Assembly: GCA_014706295.1 (NCBI GenBank)
Contig: JACSVZ010000012.1
Location: 13,386,227 to 13,450,226 of the forward strand
Direction: 5' to 3'
DNA: 64,000 nucleotides
From: Lycocorax pyrrhopterus obiensis
Taxonomy: Eukaryota > Chordata > Aves > Passeriformes > Paradisaeidae
Each line of letters begins with the position of its first letter. The first letter of the stretch is position 1. The notes below the pieces were generated by a model. It saw only the letters and a program-made list of their open reading frames with translations. It ran no database searches and was not told where the DNA came from. This document shows positions 27,660-41,199 of the stretch, piece after piece. The translations under genes were made by a program, and so were the position numbers.

Positions 27660-30600
27660 CCACAGCCCATGGTTTACGGGGAAGAAGCAGGTTTATTTAA
27701 CCCGTACAGGGTTTTCTGAGTCGTTACATTCCTAGTGATCCACTGAGCAGGCCTATTTGCATAACTAGGTTTTAGATGCAAATCAGATAAAGAATTTTAC
27801 TAAGTGGATGATTTGTACAATACAGCCTCTAGGTCTCTTGCAGAATTACTTTGATGAGGGAATGGTTCTTTAATTACGCTGAAGGCCGATTACCCCATTA
27901 CAGCCATATTGTTTTGTGGATTGCATATAATTTTGCTGTTTCCAAAGATTCCCTGCCATAATTCTGAAGAAAATGCAAACAGCAAGCAGACACTTGAGAC
28001 ACATTAGGCAAGAGATGCTTTAGTGAATTCAATTTAAGCTGCAACATTAAAGTGATTTTGTTGAATAAAACATAATGCAATAATGAGCCTGTGTATGTCA
28101 ACTCTGCAAAGATAATAGCTGGAAACTTCGCTTTGCTCTCCCCTTTTCTAGCTTTTCTCTTCTTAGGCTCATTAGTCAGAGACAACGCTGCAGAGAGAAA
28201 CCTCTTCTAGTATAGGCTTTATTTCTGTCTAAGTATATTCCCTACAATTGTATTTTACACTTGAATATAGAGTTAAAGGAATTAATTTGTGCCTGCTTCA
28301 CATCAGCACTAATGAGATTACACATTATGTGGCAGTTTTTTATCCTTTTATGCCCAATGTTGGGGACAACATAACGTACAGATTACTCTAGATCACTTGG
28401 TGATGTTTGCTGCCTTTTTGGAGAAGAAATATTCACAAATTTATGCAATTAAAGGGAAATAATCTCAGTTATACTCTGTGCAGTTTTCATTTACTCTGCT
28501 TTCTGACACCCTTCTTGTCTTTACAGGTAACTGCACTGAATGTAACAAGGCAATGAGCACTTTCTGTCCAGAGCAGGGGTTACTCATGTCAAAAAGGAGG
28601 CTCTCCTGGAGCTGCTCAAATCTGAATTACATGCAGGTAGGCTATTTATGACTGCAAGAGTATTCACCTGTACCAGAAACAAAAGAATGATTTAAAGCCA
28701 ATATTAAAGAAAATGAAAATTACAAGGTTTATTTATTTATTGTATCTTCCACCAGACCTCTTCTGATTCCAGCCTATGGCTTCAGACAGGTACAGCACAG
28801 CTACCAGGTTTTCCTTTTAACACCTACCAAAATGTCTATAATCTGCTGTTTGTAAGGGGAAAGGTGACTCCCAGCACTTGTACCTGCATTGGTTTTCAGT
28901 TATCGCTGTCTTGGGCTTTCACAGCTTTTATAGTTATTTTACAGTTTTAGTAAGAACTACCATATGGTTTGGTGACACAAAACCCTTTGCTACAGAAAAC
29001 TCCTGGGATTCTATGACTGTAGCATACTGGCAGCATTTCAGCTTTCATTTATTCATGGAGTCATCATTTTATATGGAAAAGAAAGGTAATAAATCAAAAT
29101 CTCAGCCATTCATCATTTGGAGGGGTGCCTCACCTTGTAAATTCGAATTGCTTTAATGGTTTGGCACCATTTTATTTTGTTTTCATTGAATGAAGAATAG
29201 CTGAGGAGAACAGCCAAGCTTATACATCACCACATATATGAATCAAAGGAAAAACCAAGAGTGAAATGTTTTATAAAGGCAAAGCAGTGAACAGAACAAA
29301 AAGAAAACATCGTTTATAGGGGGGGGAAAGGCAGACAATCTTTGTTGCTTGAATTTAGACATTATGAGGTGCTGTGCCTTTAGGTGGTAAATAAAAGGCT
29401 CAGGGGTCTGCAGGGTGCCAGTTTGGAAGTTGGGGATATCCCGGAGGTTTCTGGCACAGCTGTCCCTGGCAGAGCTGAACATCTCCCACCTTTGGGGGAA
29501 GATGGATGGATTTGGGTCGATGGGGAGAGTGGTTTTGCCGTTGGTTCAATTTGGTCACCAAACACTTCCTAACCTATTCCCACACTAAAATTGTGCAGGA
29601 ACTCCAGGGGAGCAGCAATGCCAAAAGGGCTTTAGAGCTGATCAGAGCTGTCTTGCAGCCTTGTTTGCTCTTATCTCCAGTTCTGTTCTCCCCACAAGCC
29701 CCATTTCTTTGCTGTTTGGGCCCGCAGAGTTATTTTCACTGAAAAAACAATCAATCATTTACATTCTGGATTACTGAGAACAACTTTATAGCTTAGGTGG
29801 AGCAATAGGAAAGAGATTATAAATTCCAGGGGGAATTCTTAGGTTCTGCTAATTCAGAGAATGAAGATACAGCACAAAAAAGGACTTGCACTGCTAAGTG
29901 GAGGTTGTAGGGACTACAGGTGACAGCAGATATGTTACTTCAGTGGAGAAATCAATGAGTGGGGCTCCATTCTCCTTTCTCTGTACCTTAATCCCTGGTG
30001 AGGGCTGTAGACTTGGGTGAAAAGCATTCCCAGAATGTGCTAGAGAATGAGCCAGAAAAGTGCTACATTTTCCCAGGGTAAAGAAGGAGGGAAGAGTTTT
30101 CAATCAGGTGTGTTTATCACAGGAAGGTTAAATCTGTTAAATGTCCATGGCATCAGATCCCCTGTGCTGCTTACCTCGGATGGCAGCAGGAAAGAAACCT
30201 CAGCAATGGAAAAGCACAAGGGTGAGATCTGGACATCAACCCCTTGTAAACAAACCACTGGAAAGGCTGCTCTGTCTCCTGCCCTGTGCCAGGTTTCGTC
30301 TCCTGATTCCTCCTGTCTCACTGAGCTGTTCTGAAAACCCTCGTGCTGTTGGCGGCCAGAGCAGAGCATTTGTGCTTGTAACCCACACAGTGGCTTCAGC
30401 TGGGGTCAGAAATGGAGCAGGGACCTGACCATGGCTCAGCAGCTACAAAACATCCCTGTGACCCCTAACTGCTCATGTGTGACCCTTGGTAGCTGTGTCA
30501 TCCTTGAATTGTTTCACTGAGGTAGCCCCAGGCCTTGTGCTTTGGTGGCTGATGGTTTAGACCTCCTGAGGAGCTACAAATTAAACAACTTTTTCCTTCT

Positions 30601-33600
30601 TCTACCATGTAACTGACTCATCTAACAGTGCCCTTTATTTGTATTCACAGTTTCTTCATTTTATCATTTTTAGACCATTTTTTTCAGTATTTTAGACAGT
30701 TCTAAGCTGCTTTCAGAGATCTTCACAGCTTTACTGAACACTTCTGATATCTAGGTTAAAATGTGCGGTCCAAAAACGAACAAACCATGCAGAACCAAGG
30801 CTGTTTGAGTGTCTACCCTTCTGGTGAAGGAAACACAGAATGGGATCTGTGCTAATGAAGCAATATCAGCATCCTGGAGTACTTTTTCACAACATGCACA
30901 AATCCTTATTTTTCTTTCTCTCAATTCATTCACCCTACTGCAGATGCAGTGGCAGCAGCATCAGCATGTGTGAATGTCTTCAAGCTTTCGTGTGCTTTGC
31001 TGTTCCACCTGTGAATCAAAATCTTTATTATTTATCACTAGCAAAACAAACTCTCCACAAGATTTAAAAGTCTGATATTAAAATAGGGGGAAAAAGCCAA
31101 CAAAACCCTCCAAATTAAAAAAGAAACCCTGCGTTCAAAAGGAATCAGTCACATCTGTGAAAGCAGAAAATGGGCTGCAGTTTGTCAAATATTTTTTTTT
31201 GGTAGAAGGGGACCCTCAAACTAGAGAGATCCAGTGGCTGTTAGTATTCCACAGCAATACAGAGGACTTGGTAGACTATAGAGATTTTTAGAGACTGATT
31301 ATGCATTCTCTCTTTATTGGTGCCACATTTGTGATATTTGTTTGTCCCTAGCTGACGCCACAGTAGGTGATATAAAAAAAGATGCATGAAAAATTTATAA
31401 AAGTACTCAGTAGTCACCAAAGAGCACTGCTCTGATGATGTAGTGTGCACAAAGGCCTTGGATAATAATAATAGATGCTATATAATAATAGATTAGAGGG
31501 GAAAACATGGGAAGGATACACCTTGTTCTGTGTTTTGTGCTGCATTTCTAGAACTCTGGGCAATATAAACGCCTTAAGCTGCAAAGGAAATTTTCCAAGT
31601 AAAAGCATTTTGAAGGTCTAATAAACTTGAATGAACTTTATGTTAAAGATCACTCAATTCGTATATTGTCTTAGCAGGTTCACTTGGACATCACCTGAAA
31701 CCTTCTGTCAGAAAGGTGCAATTCTGTTTGTAAGCTGTCAGTAGAGACAGATGTGGAGGGATGGTTATTTATAATCAGCAGGACCACAATTTAAAAAAAA
31801 AAAAATCCTGTTCTTAGCCATACTTTAAAATGGAAATAAATGGAGATAAAATGGAACTAAAACACTATGGTGATTTCAGTCCTGCATCTTCACATTGCAC
31901 TTGCTGTCACTCAGAACAGTAACAAGAGAAGGGATTTCACTTCTGCACCACTGATTGCAATGGAATTGTTATTTGAGATGAAAATCCGGCTGGATATAGA
32001 AAATGTTCTGTTGGGACAAACACTGCAGCTTCCTAGAGGGAGGTTCATAAGAGTCTCCCTTCTGGTTCTTTCCACTTTGAGCCATAGGAAAGAGGTGTGG
32101 CACCATCAAAGACACCAGTTCAGAACTTCCCAGAGAGGTTAACCATAAGATGGTCAGAGAAATCACAAAACTTTAGAGTCTGTATCTAGCCTAAATTTAT
32201 TAAGAAAATATCACAACGTCTCTCTGTGCATTCATTGTTCCTTGTACCTTTGGAGAAGAAAACATGATCCTTTCATGAATGATTCAAGGTGGCTGAGGCT
32301 ATTTTGAAACAGATCAATGAAAACTGACACTTCGGCCCTTGGCAATTCAGGCTCTGCTCAAAGAGAAGTTAAGGTTGCCTTAACTTTTCTTCTTCTGCAC
32401 AAATGTGAAGAAAATTATCAGGCTCACCTTGGACAGAAGCCTGAGACAGAACTATGTTTCAAATTTTATTAAAGTCATTTCCACTAACTTGAATATCATA
32501 ATCCAGTGTGTTCTTGCTCACATGGAGGGATGAGGAATCATGAAGCTTATGCCAAAGTGTATTTTGGCTGTTTAAAGTGCAGGTTTGTGCTGTAGGGTTC
32601 TAACAGAGTGATGGTTTGGGCACCTCTTCTCTCTTCCCTTCCACTTCTCCCCCCTTTAATTTCATGTGCAGTGTCTCACCTCCAGCCACCAGAGCAGGCA
32701 GATGTCAGCAGGATCTGATGAATTCATTTAAAACTCACCCACTGTGCACAGGCAAGAATAAAAGGAATCAAAAACTGTTGAACTTCAGCTCTTGCCCCAC
32801 TGGAAGAAAATTTTGTCCCAGGTCAGGGAGTCCTGATCCTCCCAGACTTCAGTGGTGTGCAGCAAAATGGCATTCCAGGAACTGGGGAGCACTGGAAGCT
32901 GAAATCGATGAAGAACAGCAACAGCAGAGAATCCAAGCCAAAGTTCCTTGAGCTACAGGTATTAGAGAGTAGAGGCTAATTAAAGCAACTAAAGACAAGG
33001 AGATTCCTGCCTCAGCAGCACCAGGTTATAGAAAAGAAACTCTCCTAAGGGAAACACTTCATGATCTAGACAGTTTGTGCTGGTCAGATGCATATGAGCT
33101 GATGAAACAGATTGAAGTAGGAAATATTGTAATTCTTAACTGATTTGGTTGAATTAATGGCCTTGCTTTTAAGTACATCTTTGAAACTGTTTAGCATACA
33201 ATTTTGAACGCCAGAGGGATTATTCTCACTGATCACAGCTATTTGATCTGACATATTTCCTTTCTACTCTTCAGTTTAATTCCTGAAACCATCCTCAGCA
33301 CAATCAGGATTTGCTTCTTTAAAGATTCTTATCTTCTCATCCTCAGCCCCAATGACAGCTGAGCAGATGTGTTTCTCGAGGTTATCTCCATGTTTACCTG
33401 CCAATATCTGCCCTTCAGGCCAGACACAGACTTTTGACAATAAAGGATGTCTCTCATATAACACACAAACACAAGAATATTCAGATATCTGCATGCACCC
33501 TCCTGCATCTGCTCTGAGTATTCAGTATGGATGGCCTTACATGGCTTTGGAGTCTTTGTTTGTAAATTACTCTATAAAATAGCAATCTGTTCTCACCCAT

Positions 33601-36600
33601 GGAGTCCCAGTGGATATCAGGCATTGTTTATAGTCTTGAAAGGTGTGCTGGGTTTAGTTTCTGAAAATCAGAGAAGGAACCCTGTCTTTATGGGCACGTT
33701 TTGCATTTACAGAGGCTTTCAAGTGCTCTAGAACTGCAGACAATAAGATACCTGTGGTTCAAAAATCAGCATTAGCGATCTCACTACGATCTCTTCAGCC
33801 CCGTGCTGTAACCTCATGTGGGAGCAGTTTTTCCTAGACTGGCTTCTGCAACTCCACTGAATCTGGCTGTGTTTGGAAAGAGCCAGAGGATGGAATTCAT
33901 GCTTTAGAAAATGGCACTGATTAGAAGAGATGAACTTCAGAAAAGCAAATAAATATGCACTTCCCATGTTAGCATCCTTGGAAATGAGCAGGTTAAAAAA
34001 AGAGATGATTAAGAAAAGAAACATGATTTACAGAAAGAATTGTCCCTTAGCAGAATGCTTACACGTATTTTCTGAACTCCAGGAGGCTTTAATACTCCAG
34101 TTTGGCTCCTACACCAGCATAAATATTTCAAAGCATGCTTACTTCTTTCCTGTTAACTCAATTCTTCTTCAAACCCTTCTAGATCCCATTTCTTTTAACT
34201 TACACTTCCTCCTTATTTCCACACTTCTGGAAAATCTAACATGGAATTCATGAAAAGCAGCTGCTGTATACACAGCAAAACATTCATAAATATCTCACCC
34301 CACAGAAAGAAAAAATGTTCTTTTATAATTGTAGCTCTGCTGTGGCTTTTCACTGTGCTTCGGTATCTCGGGCCAGTTTGAGATATTTAAACATTCATCC
34401 ACACTTTTACCAAACACGAAATTAATAATCCTCACTAGAACACACATTAGGGTTTTTTTCCCAAAATTAAGGCCCCCAGATTATCTTTCTGCTCTGAATT
34501 GCTGGATGCACCTCCTAGAGATTCTCATGATATGATCTAACAATTAAAGGTGCTTTATTTTGTTTCTCTTACTTATACTGATTCTGGAGGGGAAAAAAAA
34601 AAACAAAACAAGAACAAAACCCTAAAACCAAACAATCCAGCACTTTTTTCAGTTACACTAGGCTTGCTATATTTATGACTCAAGAAAACAGACCAGAAAT
34701 CAAGTGGTTTTAAGAAAAAAAAGCTCTCCTTTTTTGTTTAATCTCACGGACAGGTTTAACAGAGCGCCTGTTTCCCTAAAATGAATATTTTTTCTGGGTG
34801 AGCTGGGGACAGGTCCCACGCAGATGTAACAGAAATGCATTCACCAGGGTGTATTACAGCTTCCAAAGGTTTTGTCTTCGAAGTCAAAGTATCCTTGACA
34901 AAGTAAGGTGCCTACAGTCATTTTGTGGAGCAACAGTGACATTTAGTGGTGACTGAAGCAATTCCTAAATTTTATTGATCCTTTAATGTTGATCTTGATG
35001 ACCCCGGGGAACATTTAGCACACGCTGCCACCCTCACTGAAATTCACACTTAATTTTGTCTTCCTTCTCTCCCCATTCTTTTGTATATTGTAATGCAGTG
35101 TTTGTAAAGGGATAAAAAGTTCTATTTCTATAATAAATCAACACAGATATTTTAAAAAGAAAACTTCTTTGAGGATCTTCCTTGATCCACTTCCTTGATC
35201 AACTCTTTTGCATATCGTGATAAAACATTTAATAATCAGAGAAATTTTTCCTTGTTTGAGGATCAGACTGAAGCAGTGCATTGTACAGATCAAATTGCAA
35301 GGACTAGAGTTCCCTTATTTCCATTATTTCCCTTAAGTTTCACTTGTTATGTCAACATTCTGGCATTAAGCTTGGATCACTCAGTTGTGGTTTTGCTTTG
35401 AGCCTTAAGCCAAGAAGGACTTGCTCCTCCAAAGTCCATATTTCCTATGGGAAATAAGGGACCAAAACAGGTCCCTTTTGTGATGCAGATTTAAATCATG
35501 TCTGCAGAGCTGTGCACACTGAGCTGGAGGCTGAGCAGGGCTGGAGTTCTGCTGGCTGCCCTGCTCTGGCACCACAGGCAGGGCCCTGACCTCAGGAACA
35601 CAGAGCATCATTTACCCGGCAGCACAACCCAAAGCCGTGGTCAGCCCTCAGCACAGAGTGAACAGCCAGCTCTGGTAACAACCACAGCAGCTCAAATTGA
35701 GTTATTCTGGTTTAAAACAGACAGAGTTTCCTTCTGATGTAGGTTTTAGAAAAACTTGAGCAGAGTGCCAAGAGTAGGAGTGGTCCACACTGAGTGTGTG
35801 CAGCCAAAGGTTTCAATACCAGGAGTACATTTTGGGACCTACACACCACTTCTCCCATTTCCATGGGAAGTGACAGCCTCTCTGAGTTCAGCATCCCCCT
35901 GACCTTTCCCTCCCTCATAAACACTTGTGTCCACATTCCCATGTACTGTGAGATGTCAATAGACCTCACTATTCATAGAGAAGCAGCGTCTGTGAAGGTT
36001 AATATACCACTGCATGTGAAATTTTTTTGAGCTCCTTTGGGATGTTAAGAACAAGATAAAATGAGTGCTCCTTCTGTTGTGTTTCACTATGATTTCAGCC
36101 CTCCAGAAAGGAGATCAGATTTGGCAATGATCATATGGACCTAAAAGGCCTTTTGGCCGTGGTTTCAAACAGAATTATTTAGTTTGGCCCATTGACAGGG
36201 TTTGCATATCTACTGATGTGTAAACTGCAGAGAGCCCACCCAGTGCCCTGTGCTGCATCTCTAACTCTCACGGAGAAAATGCTTGTTGGAAGAGCAAAGG
36301 AGAAAATCAGGCATCCAGGTAATGTCATTTTCAGCACAGCAGCAGCAGCTCGTGTGCTCCTCTTGCCCATATCACAGACTGCCACTCAGTGGAAGCAGCA
36401 AATTAATATCTGCAGGATGGGAAGCACTGGAAGAGTAGTGATTAGAGACTTGAGGAAGAGTTGGGTGGATAAAACAGGTCATTTTGCTTTTTGACTAACC
36501 ATGGGAAAAGGGACATGACTGCCTCCTCCTGAGTCCACTGATTTAACTGAGCACAAAATCACTCGGTACCCACTTAAGCAAACATTTGCAATCAGTGTCT

Positions 36601-36939
36601 CAGTTTGGAGAAAGCTTCAGGATACCTTTGTGCCCAAGCCTATAAACAACTGAGAAAACACAGCCCTGCAGCTTTCCCAGCCATGTACTTAGGTCAACAT
36701 TCAAAATTCCTGTATTTAAAGAGCGGTTTTAGGGGTCCATTGTCTGTCCTGACCAAACTTCTCCCCTTTAAAGAGTTTTAAAAACATTTTCTAGATACAC
36801 AGCAATGAGTTACTTTCAGGTAGCACTATAATTTCTCTTAGAAGAAGAACTCAGCACTGTGTTTCATTGTAGTGCTACTCCCTCTGGTGATTTATTTTCT
36901 TCACTCAGCCTCGTCCCCAGCTCGTGGTGCCGCCGAAGC
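27660..36939. other. Gene-free stretch
   Basis: No recognised exon, LINE tail or SINE. A segment at about 27836-27960 has a mixed, non-repetitive composition with TTAATTACG, ATTACAGCC and TTTGTGGATTGCATA motifs and may be a conserved non-coding element; only alignment could tell. Confidence 0.55.
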
Positions 36940-37454
36940 TCAGGACAGGGACCCCTGGTGTGGCCAGATCATTTCCTGACACTTTTCCGTGCCTTAATTA
37001 TGCCTCCCCGGATGAGGGAGATTTTTAGAGTCCTTGCCGGAAATCCAGAAAATGAACAGGACCTTCCCATTCTCTGCTTTCAGATAGTTGCTTATTAAGT
37101 CTTATCAGAGAAACAGAGTCACTGACGTGACCCAGACACAGCACAGAGCAGAGAATGCAAGAGAAAGCCAAATTATCAAGATTACACAGCCTTTTAAAGG
37201 TTAGTCACCCAATGAAAACTTAAAACAAAAGATATTTTCACTTTTCCACCAATGTTCAATAAATCACTTTGTCACGTAGACTGGAACAGCGGAATTCTTT
37301 ATCCAATCACCCCAAACTACTTCTACTGCAGAATATGGAGTAATAGAAGAAGATGGTCTGGAGAACAACAACAATCCTCCATTTTGAAGATTTTGCTTTT
37401 TATCTATTTACTATATTAACAAACCCAACACCTCTAAATTTTCACCCTGTGACA
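36940..37454 (-). mobile_element. Probable solo LTR of a songbird endogenous retrovirus
   Basis: Read on the minus strand it begins TGTCACAGGGTGAAAATTTAG at 37454, continues with GGTGTTGGGTTTG and an ATGGAGGATTGTTGTTG block, then a TATA-like CCTTTAAAAGGC near 37200 and an AATAAG polyadenylation-type site near 37095. The opening and internal blocks resemble passerine LTR families (TguLTR5-like, from memory). The 3' end is uncertain; no target-site duplication was found. No gag, pol or env remnant is next to it. Confidence 0.5.
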
Positions 37455-38491
37455 ATCTTACATAATGTTCTATCACCTAATTCACACCAGTGTAGATTCT
37501 GTTTCTTCCCAGAGGGTAGGTAATTTTCTCCATGGACAAAGGTCAAAGACAGGGTTGTCCAGGGGGGTAGAACCCTTCAAAACAGGCAGAGAAATATTCC
37601 CTTCACTTTGGATTCCCACAATTTCCCAGCAGCAGGAACCTCACAGCTTATTTGTTCTGCTCCATAAATACACTGAATTTTTCATTGCCCAAATAACCAG
37701 TTGCAGGGTCTGAACCACTCCACTCACAACCAGCTCAGCCAAATTAACCCTCCAGCTGCTTCCCAGCAGCACTGCAGTCACGTGTCTCCAAAAAGAGACT
37801 GGTTTGGAACTGTGAGGAGGCTGAAATGAGAGCAGTTCCTAGACGAATTTCCAACCCTGGGAATGGCAGCCACGTGCTGCCTCCCAAAATGTGGTTTCCC
37901 ACTCCCTCCACTCCCACACAGGGGTTTTGCAATGTTGGTAAATCCTTAAACAAGGGTTCTGCACTATCAACAAGGTCGTGGAGAAGCCTCCAGAAGGCAG
38001 AACTTCTACACACTGTGGGCAGTTGTGCAAGGCTTCAAGTCTTCTCCTAATCAGACGGAATTTCTCCCTCACTGACTTGGTCCAGATAAAAAGTTTTTCT
38101 AAATTTTTCTCATTTATTTAGGCTCTTCCGCAGATTGGAATCTTAAGCATATCACAATACATCTGTAAATAAATCAGTTATTAAAATGTTTTAACATCCA
38201 CCAGGATATCTAAGTATGACAGAGGATGCCTTATAGAGTTATATAAAACCCTGCCTGGTTGCTACTAATATAACTGAGGCCTTTCCTTTCAAATTGTCAC
38301 CTGTGCCTTCTCTTTTCTGTTCCTTCAGCCCATTTTCCTTAGAAATAACCTCAAGTGATCAACCCAAATTGAATTAGGTATGGATTCCACAGCAATTCCA
38401 CAGCATCCTGGCTTAGTGGTGCAACCACTGGCCTGAATAACTTGAAATGCAAGGCAAGAATTACGAAACAAAGTTAATCAGACAGATGCTA

Positions 38492-38544
38492 ATCTTTAGA
38501 AATACGTGTTTAATATCTTTTATCTTTAGAAACACATGCTTAAT
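38492..38544 (+). repeat. 30-bp-period local duplication
   Basis: ATCTTTAGAAATACGTGTTT recurs 30 bases later as ATCTTTAGAAACACATGCTT. Minor local slippage or duplication. Confidence 0.8.
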
Positions 38545-39265
38545 AACGTTAAAATATTTCACAGAGACATAATTGGAACCATAATTGATAAGGAAAAGTT
38601 ATAAAAAATGTTTGTTTCATCAATTTCAAAAAGACCTGTAAAACTGGTACAATTCTGAAAGCAAAACAGTAAAGCTGAACGAGTTCTTTTTACCTCTATA
38701 AAACCAAATATTCTCATGCAGCACTTCAGAATAGGGGAAAATGTCAGGAGGTGGTTTTGCCACTTTTATTGCTGCTGTGATCTAAATAATGCTGTTCCAA
38801 GGCTGCTGGTTTGCACCCCTCAGCCCTGTGTGTGCACCACCTTCAGCTTCCACCCCAAGTTTCCTTTACACGCACCACACTCGGTGGCTATAATTAAGGC
38901 AGGAAATACGACATGGTGTCATCACAGCTTTCATTTTGGAATCCTGCTGATAGCTCAGGGCAGCTGCAATCCTCATTATTCTGGCAGACCCACTCTCCCT
39001 TTCACTGCTGATCACTGATTACCTGTGAAATGGGCCTGCATTCCTCTTTCCCACCCTTGGAAATGAAAAGTTTTCTGACCCGCTCACAGACAGGGAGAAA
39101 TCTTTGGAAAGCAAAACTTCCAACTGTGCACTTGATTCCGGTAAATTTCTTGCAAGCTGTGTGCAGACTCTTTCCTGTGCACCTGTTTGAGTCATGAAGC
39201 CAATGGTGTGAGGCACAATTCTCACAGATCATACGGGTTTTGAGATTCTTCTCAGCTTATGTCTG

Positions 39266-39291
39266 AATATTTAATCAAAATATTTAATCAA
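39266..39291 (+). repeat. Exact 13-bp tandem pair
   Basis: AATATTTAATCAA occurs twice head to tail. Probably simple slippage. Confidence 0.9.
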
Positions 39292-39771
39292 AATACATCC
39301 ACATGTTTGTGGCACCACAAGAACAACCCAGTGAAGAACCGGATACGCCACACAGCTCTAACTGAACAACAGCTCAAACTTCAGAGTTGCTTTATTTATA
39401 ATTTCTTGGTACAACAAGAGAACAAATTGATGGTTTTCCCCACTGACAAGTAAATTTTGCCTTTCTTCTGCAAATGTTTCTTTTGCTTCTCAGCAAAAAG
39501 TACATTATCCTATTGCTAATACTGTTAAACACATCCATTTTTATCTCTTGGACCTCATGATTTTCACAACAATTATAAAGTCACTCAGCACAAGAGCCAC
39601 CTTTTGGTTATCAGTGCAGATATTTGATAAAAGCAGTAGGAGGCTGGCAGAATGAAGAGCAGGAAGATAAAAGATTACTTGAAAGGTATTTCAGAGAACA
39701 TCCTTCTTCCATGGAAGGAAAGCATTCCCAAGTTTGGGAAAAGTACAGAGGCCTCTCTGTGTGTCCCAAAG

Positions 39772-39952
39772 ATGGAGAGGAGAAGGAAAAGGGAGGTTGG
39801 AAGGGATGCAGGAAGGAATAGAGGTAGGAATGGAGGAAGAAGGGAATTGAAGAAAATGATAGAATGGAGGAAAGGAAAGAGAGGGGGTAGAAAGCAAAGG
39901 AAGGAAGAAATGAAAGAAAGAAAGGAGATGGTGGAAAAGGAGAAAATGTGGG
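39772..39952 (+). repeat. Purine tract (GGAA/GAAA-rich)
   Basis: About 180 bases almost entirely A and G on the + strand, mostly GGAAG, GAAAG and GGAGG words. It creates artificial lysine/glutamate or proline/serine-rich open frames on the two strands. It could adopt triplex structure. Confidence 0.9.
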
Positions 39953-41141
39953 GATTTTTGATTGTGCTGCTCCTGCAGGTCTGAGAATCTGGAGAACTTT
40001 GCTCAACGGAGTATGATTTTTATTCTTTCATAAACACGAAAAAAAAAGCCCTTTCTTTCCTTGGAAAATATGTACTAAACATGTCTTGAGAGATCCCTTG
40101 TGTTCACCACTGAAAACAGGAGTCATGTATTTGCTATTTAAAGGCATTAAGAGAAAAATTTTTTCAGAAATAAAAGCCCCTTCTAAGGTGGCAAACTGTG
40201 AGGAGGAGGAAGTAGTTTAGAAGAGAGATTTCTAATATTTACTTTCATCAGAGCCAAAAATATTTGGTGGGATTTGGTGGGATTTGGCCTTTGCTCACAG
40301 TATCTGTACGGTCAGAATTTCATTTCATTCAAATGACCTTTTGCAGAACATGAGGAGCTTCCACCTAAACTTTGCCTTTCCCTTGGCCTCTGAAGGAACC
40401 AGCCTGAAGCACAAAGGGAGCTGCTGCTGCTGCAGCCCTGGAGCCTGCGGGTGGTTTGGGTTCTCAGCTCTCAGAACTGCATCCAGATGAGAATCCTGCC
40501 TTCCCTCCGAGTGAGGTGGAAAGCAATGAGCTCTGGAAGATGGGAAAACCACGGGATACCTGTGCCTGCACCAAATCAGACCTGGGAACACAACTTCCTG
40601 CTCAGCACACAGCCAACACAGCCAGCAGAGGAGCAGTGTTGGAGATAAATCGGAGCTCACAGGTCCCTTCCATCAGCCCAGAGGTCCCAGTCCTTTGTGC
40701 AGGGATGTAGGACATTCCACAGGAATATGAGGAAACTTCCCTGCTGCTTGGAAGCATCAGGATTGACCTGGTTTGGGGCTGAGCAGAGGAGTGAGCATTT
40801 ACAGCAATATGGAAAAACCCAGCATACCCTCTTTCCTCCTTGCAAGGCCTCTTTTTAACCCGTGTAATCGCTCAGGGAGTGAGGCAGAGTTGCCCCATCC
40901 CGCAGAGAGCTGCACAGACCGGTAAAGAACTGCTGGCAGCAGATTACCAGGGCACTCCCTGCAGCTACACCCTCACAAACAACGTTTGTGCACCTTTGCA
41001 GGCAGGCAGACAGGAGTTCCACACTCCCCTGGGGTCTGTGCTCGCTGCCCACCATGGCTGGCTCAGAGGAGGTTCCCTGGCTGGGAGGAGAAACCCCTGA
41101 GACGTGTAACGGGGTGTGAATGTGGGAAAAGCCTGAGCAAA

Positions 41142-41199
41142 ATGCCACCAGAGCTCATCTGCTTCTTCCTCTGCGCTCTGAGTGCACCGAAGCTCTCAG
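41142..41199 (+). CDS. IL20RB: IL20RB coding exon 1 (signal peptide)
   Basis: Codes residues 1-19 and the first base of residue 20. The peptide MPPELICFFLCALSAPKLS has a hydrophobic core typical of a secretion signal. The donor is CAG|GTAAAT, giving a phase 1 intron. The ATG at 41142 has an A at -3. The same frame stays open upstream to another ATG at 40986, but using it would bury the signal peptide behind 52 extra residues, so the inner start is preferred. Whether a separate non-coding exon lies upstream cannot be seen. Confidence 0.85.

Larger units (their letters stand above)
37455..41141. other. Upstream flank of IL20RB
   Basis: No coding exon recognised. It contains small local repeats and a purine tract, annotated separately. 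The IL20RB promoter must lie near its right end, but no convincing TATA box or CpG island was seen there. Confidence 0.55.

Noticed and set aside
39611..40006. Lys/Glu-rich and Pro/Ser/Phe-rich frames near 39.8 kb
   Set aside because: Produced by the purine tract, not by a gene.
1..41141. NCK1 exons (SH3 or SH2 domains) expected from mammalian synteny
   Set aside because: No frame on either strand shows the characteristic SH3 or SH2 residues.
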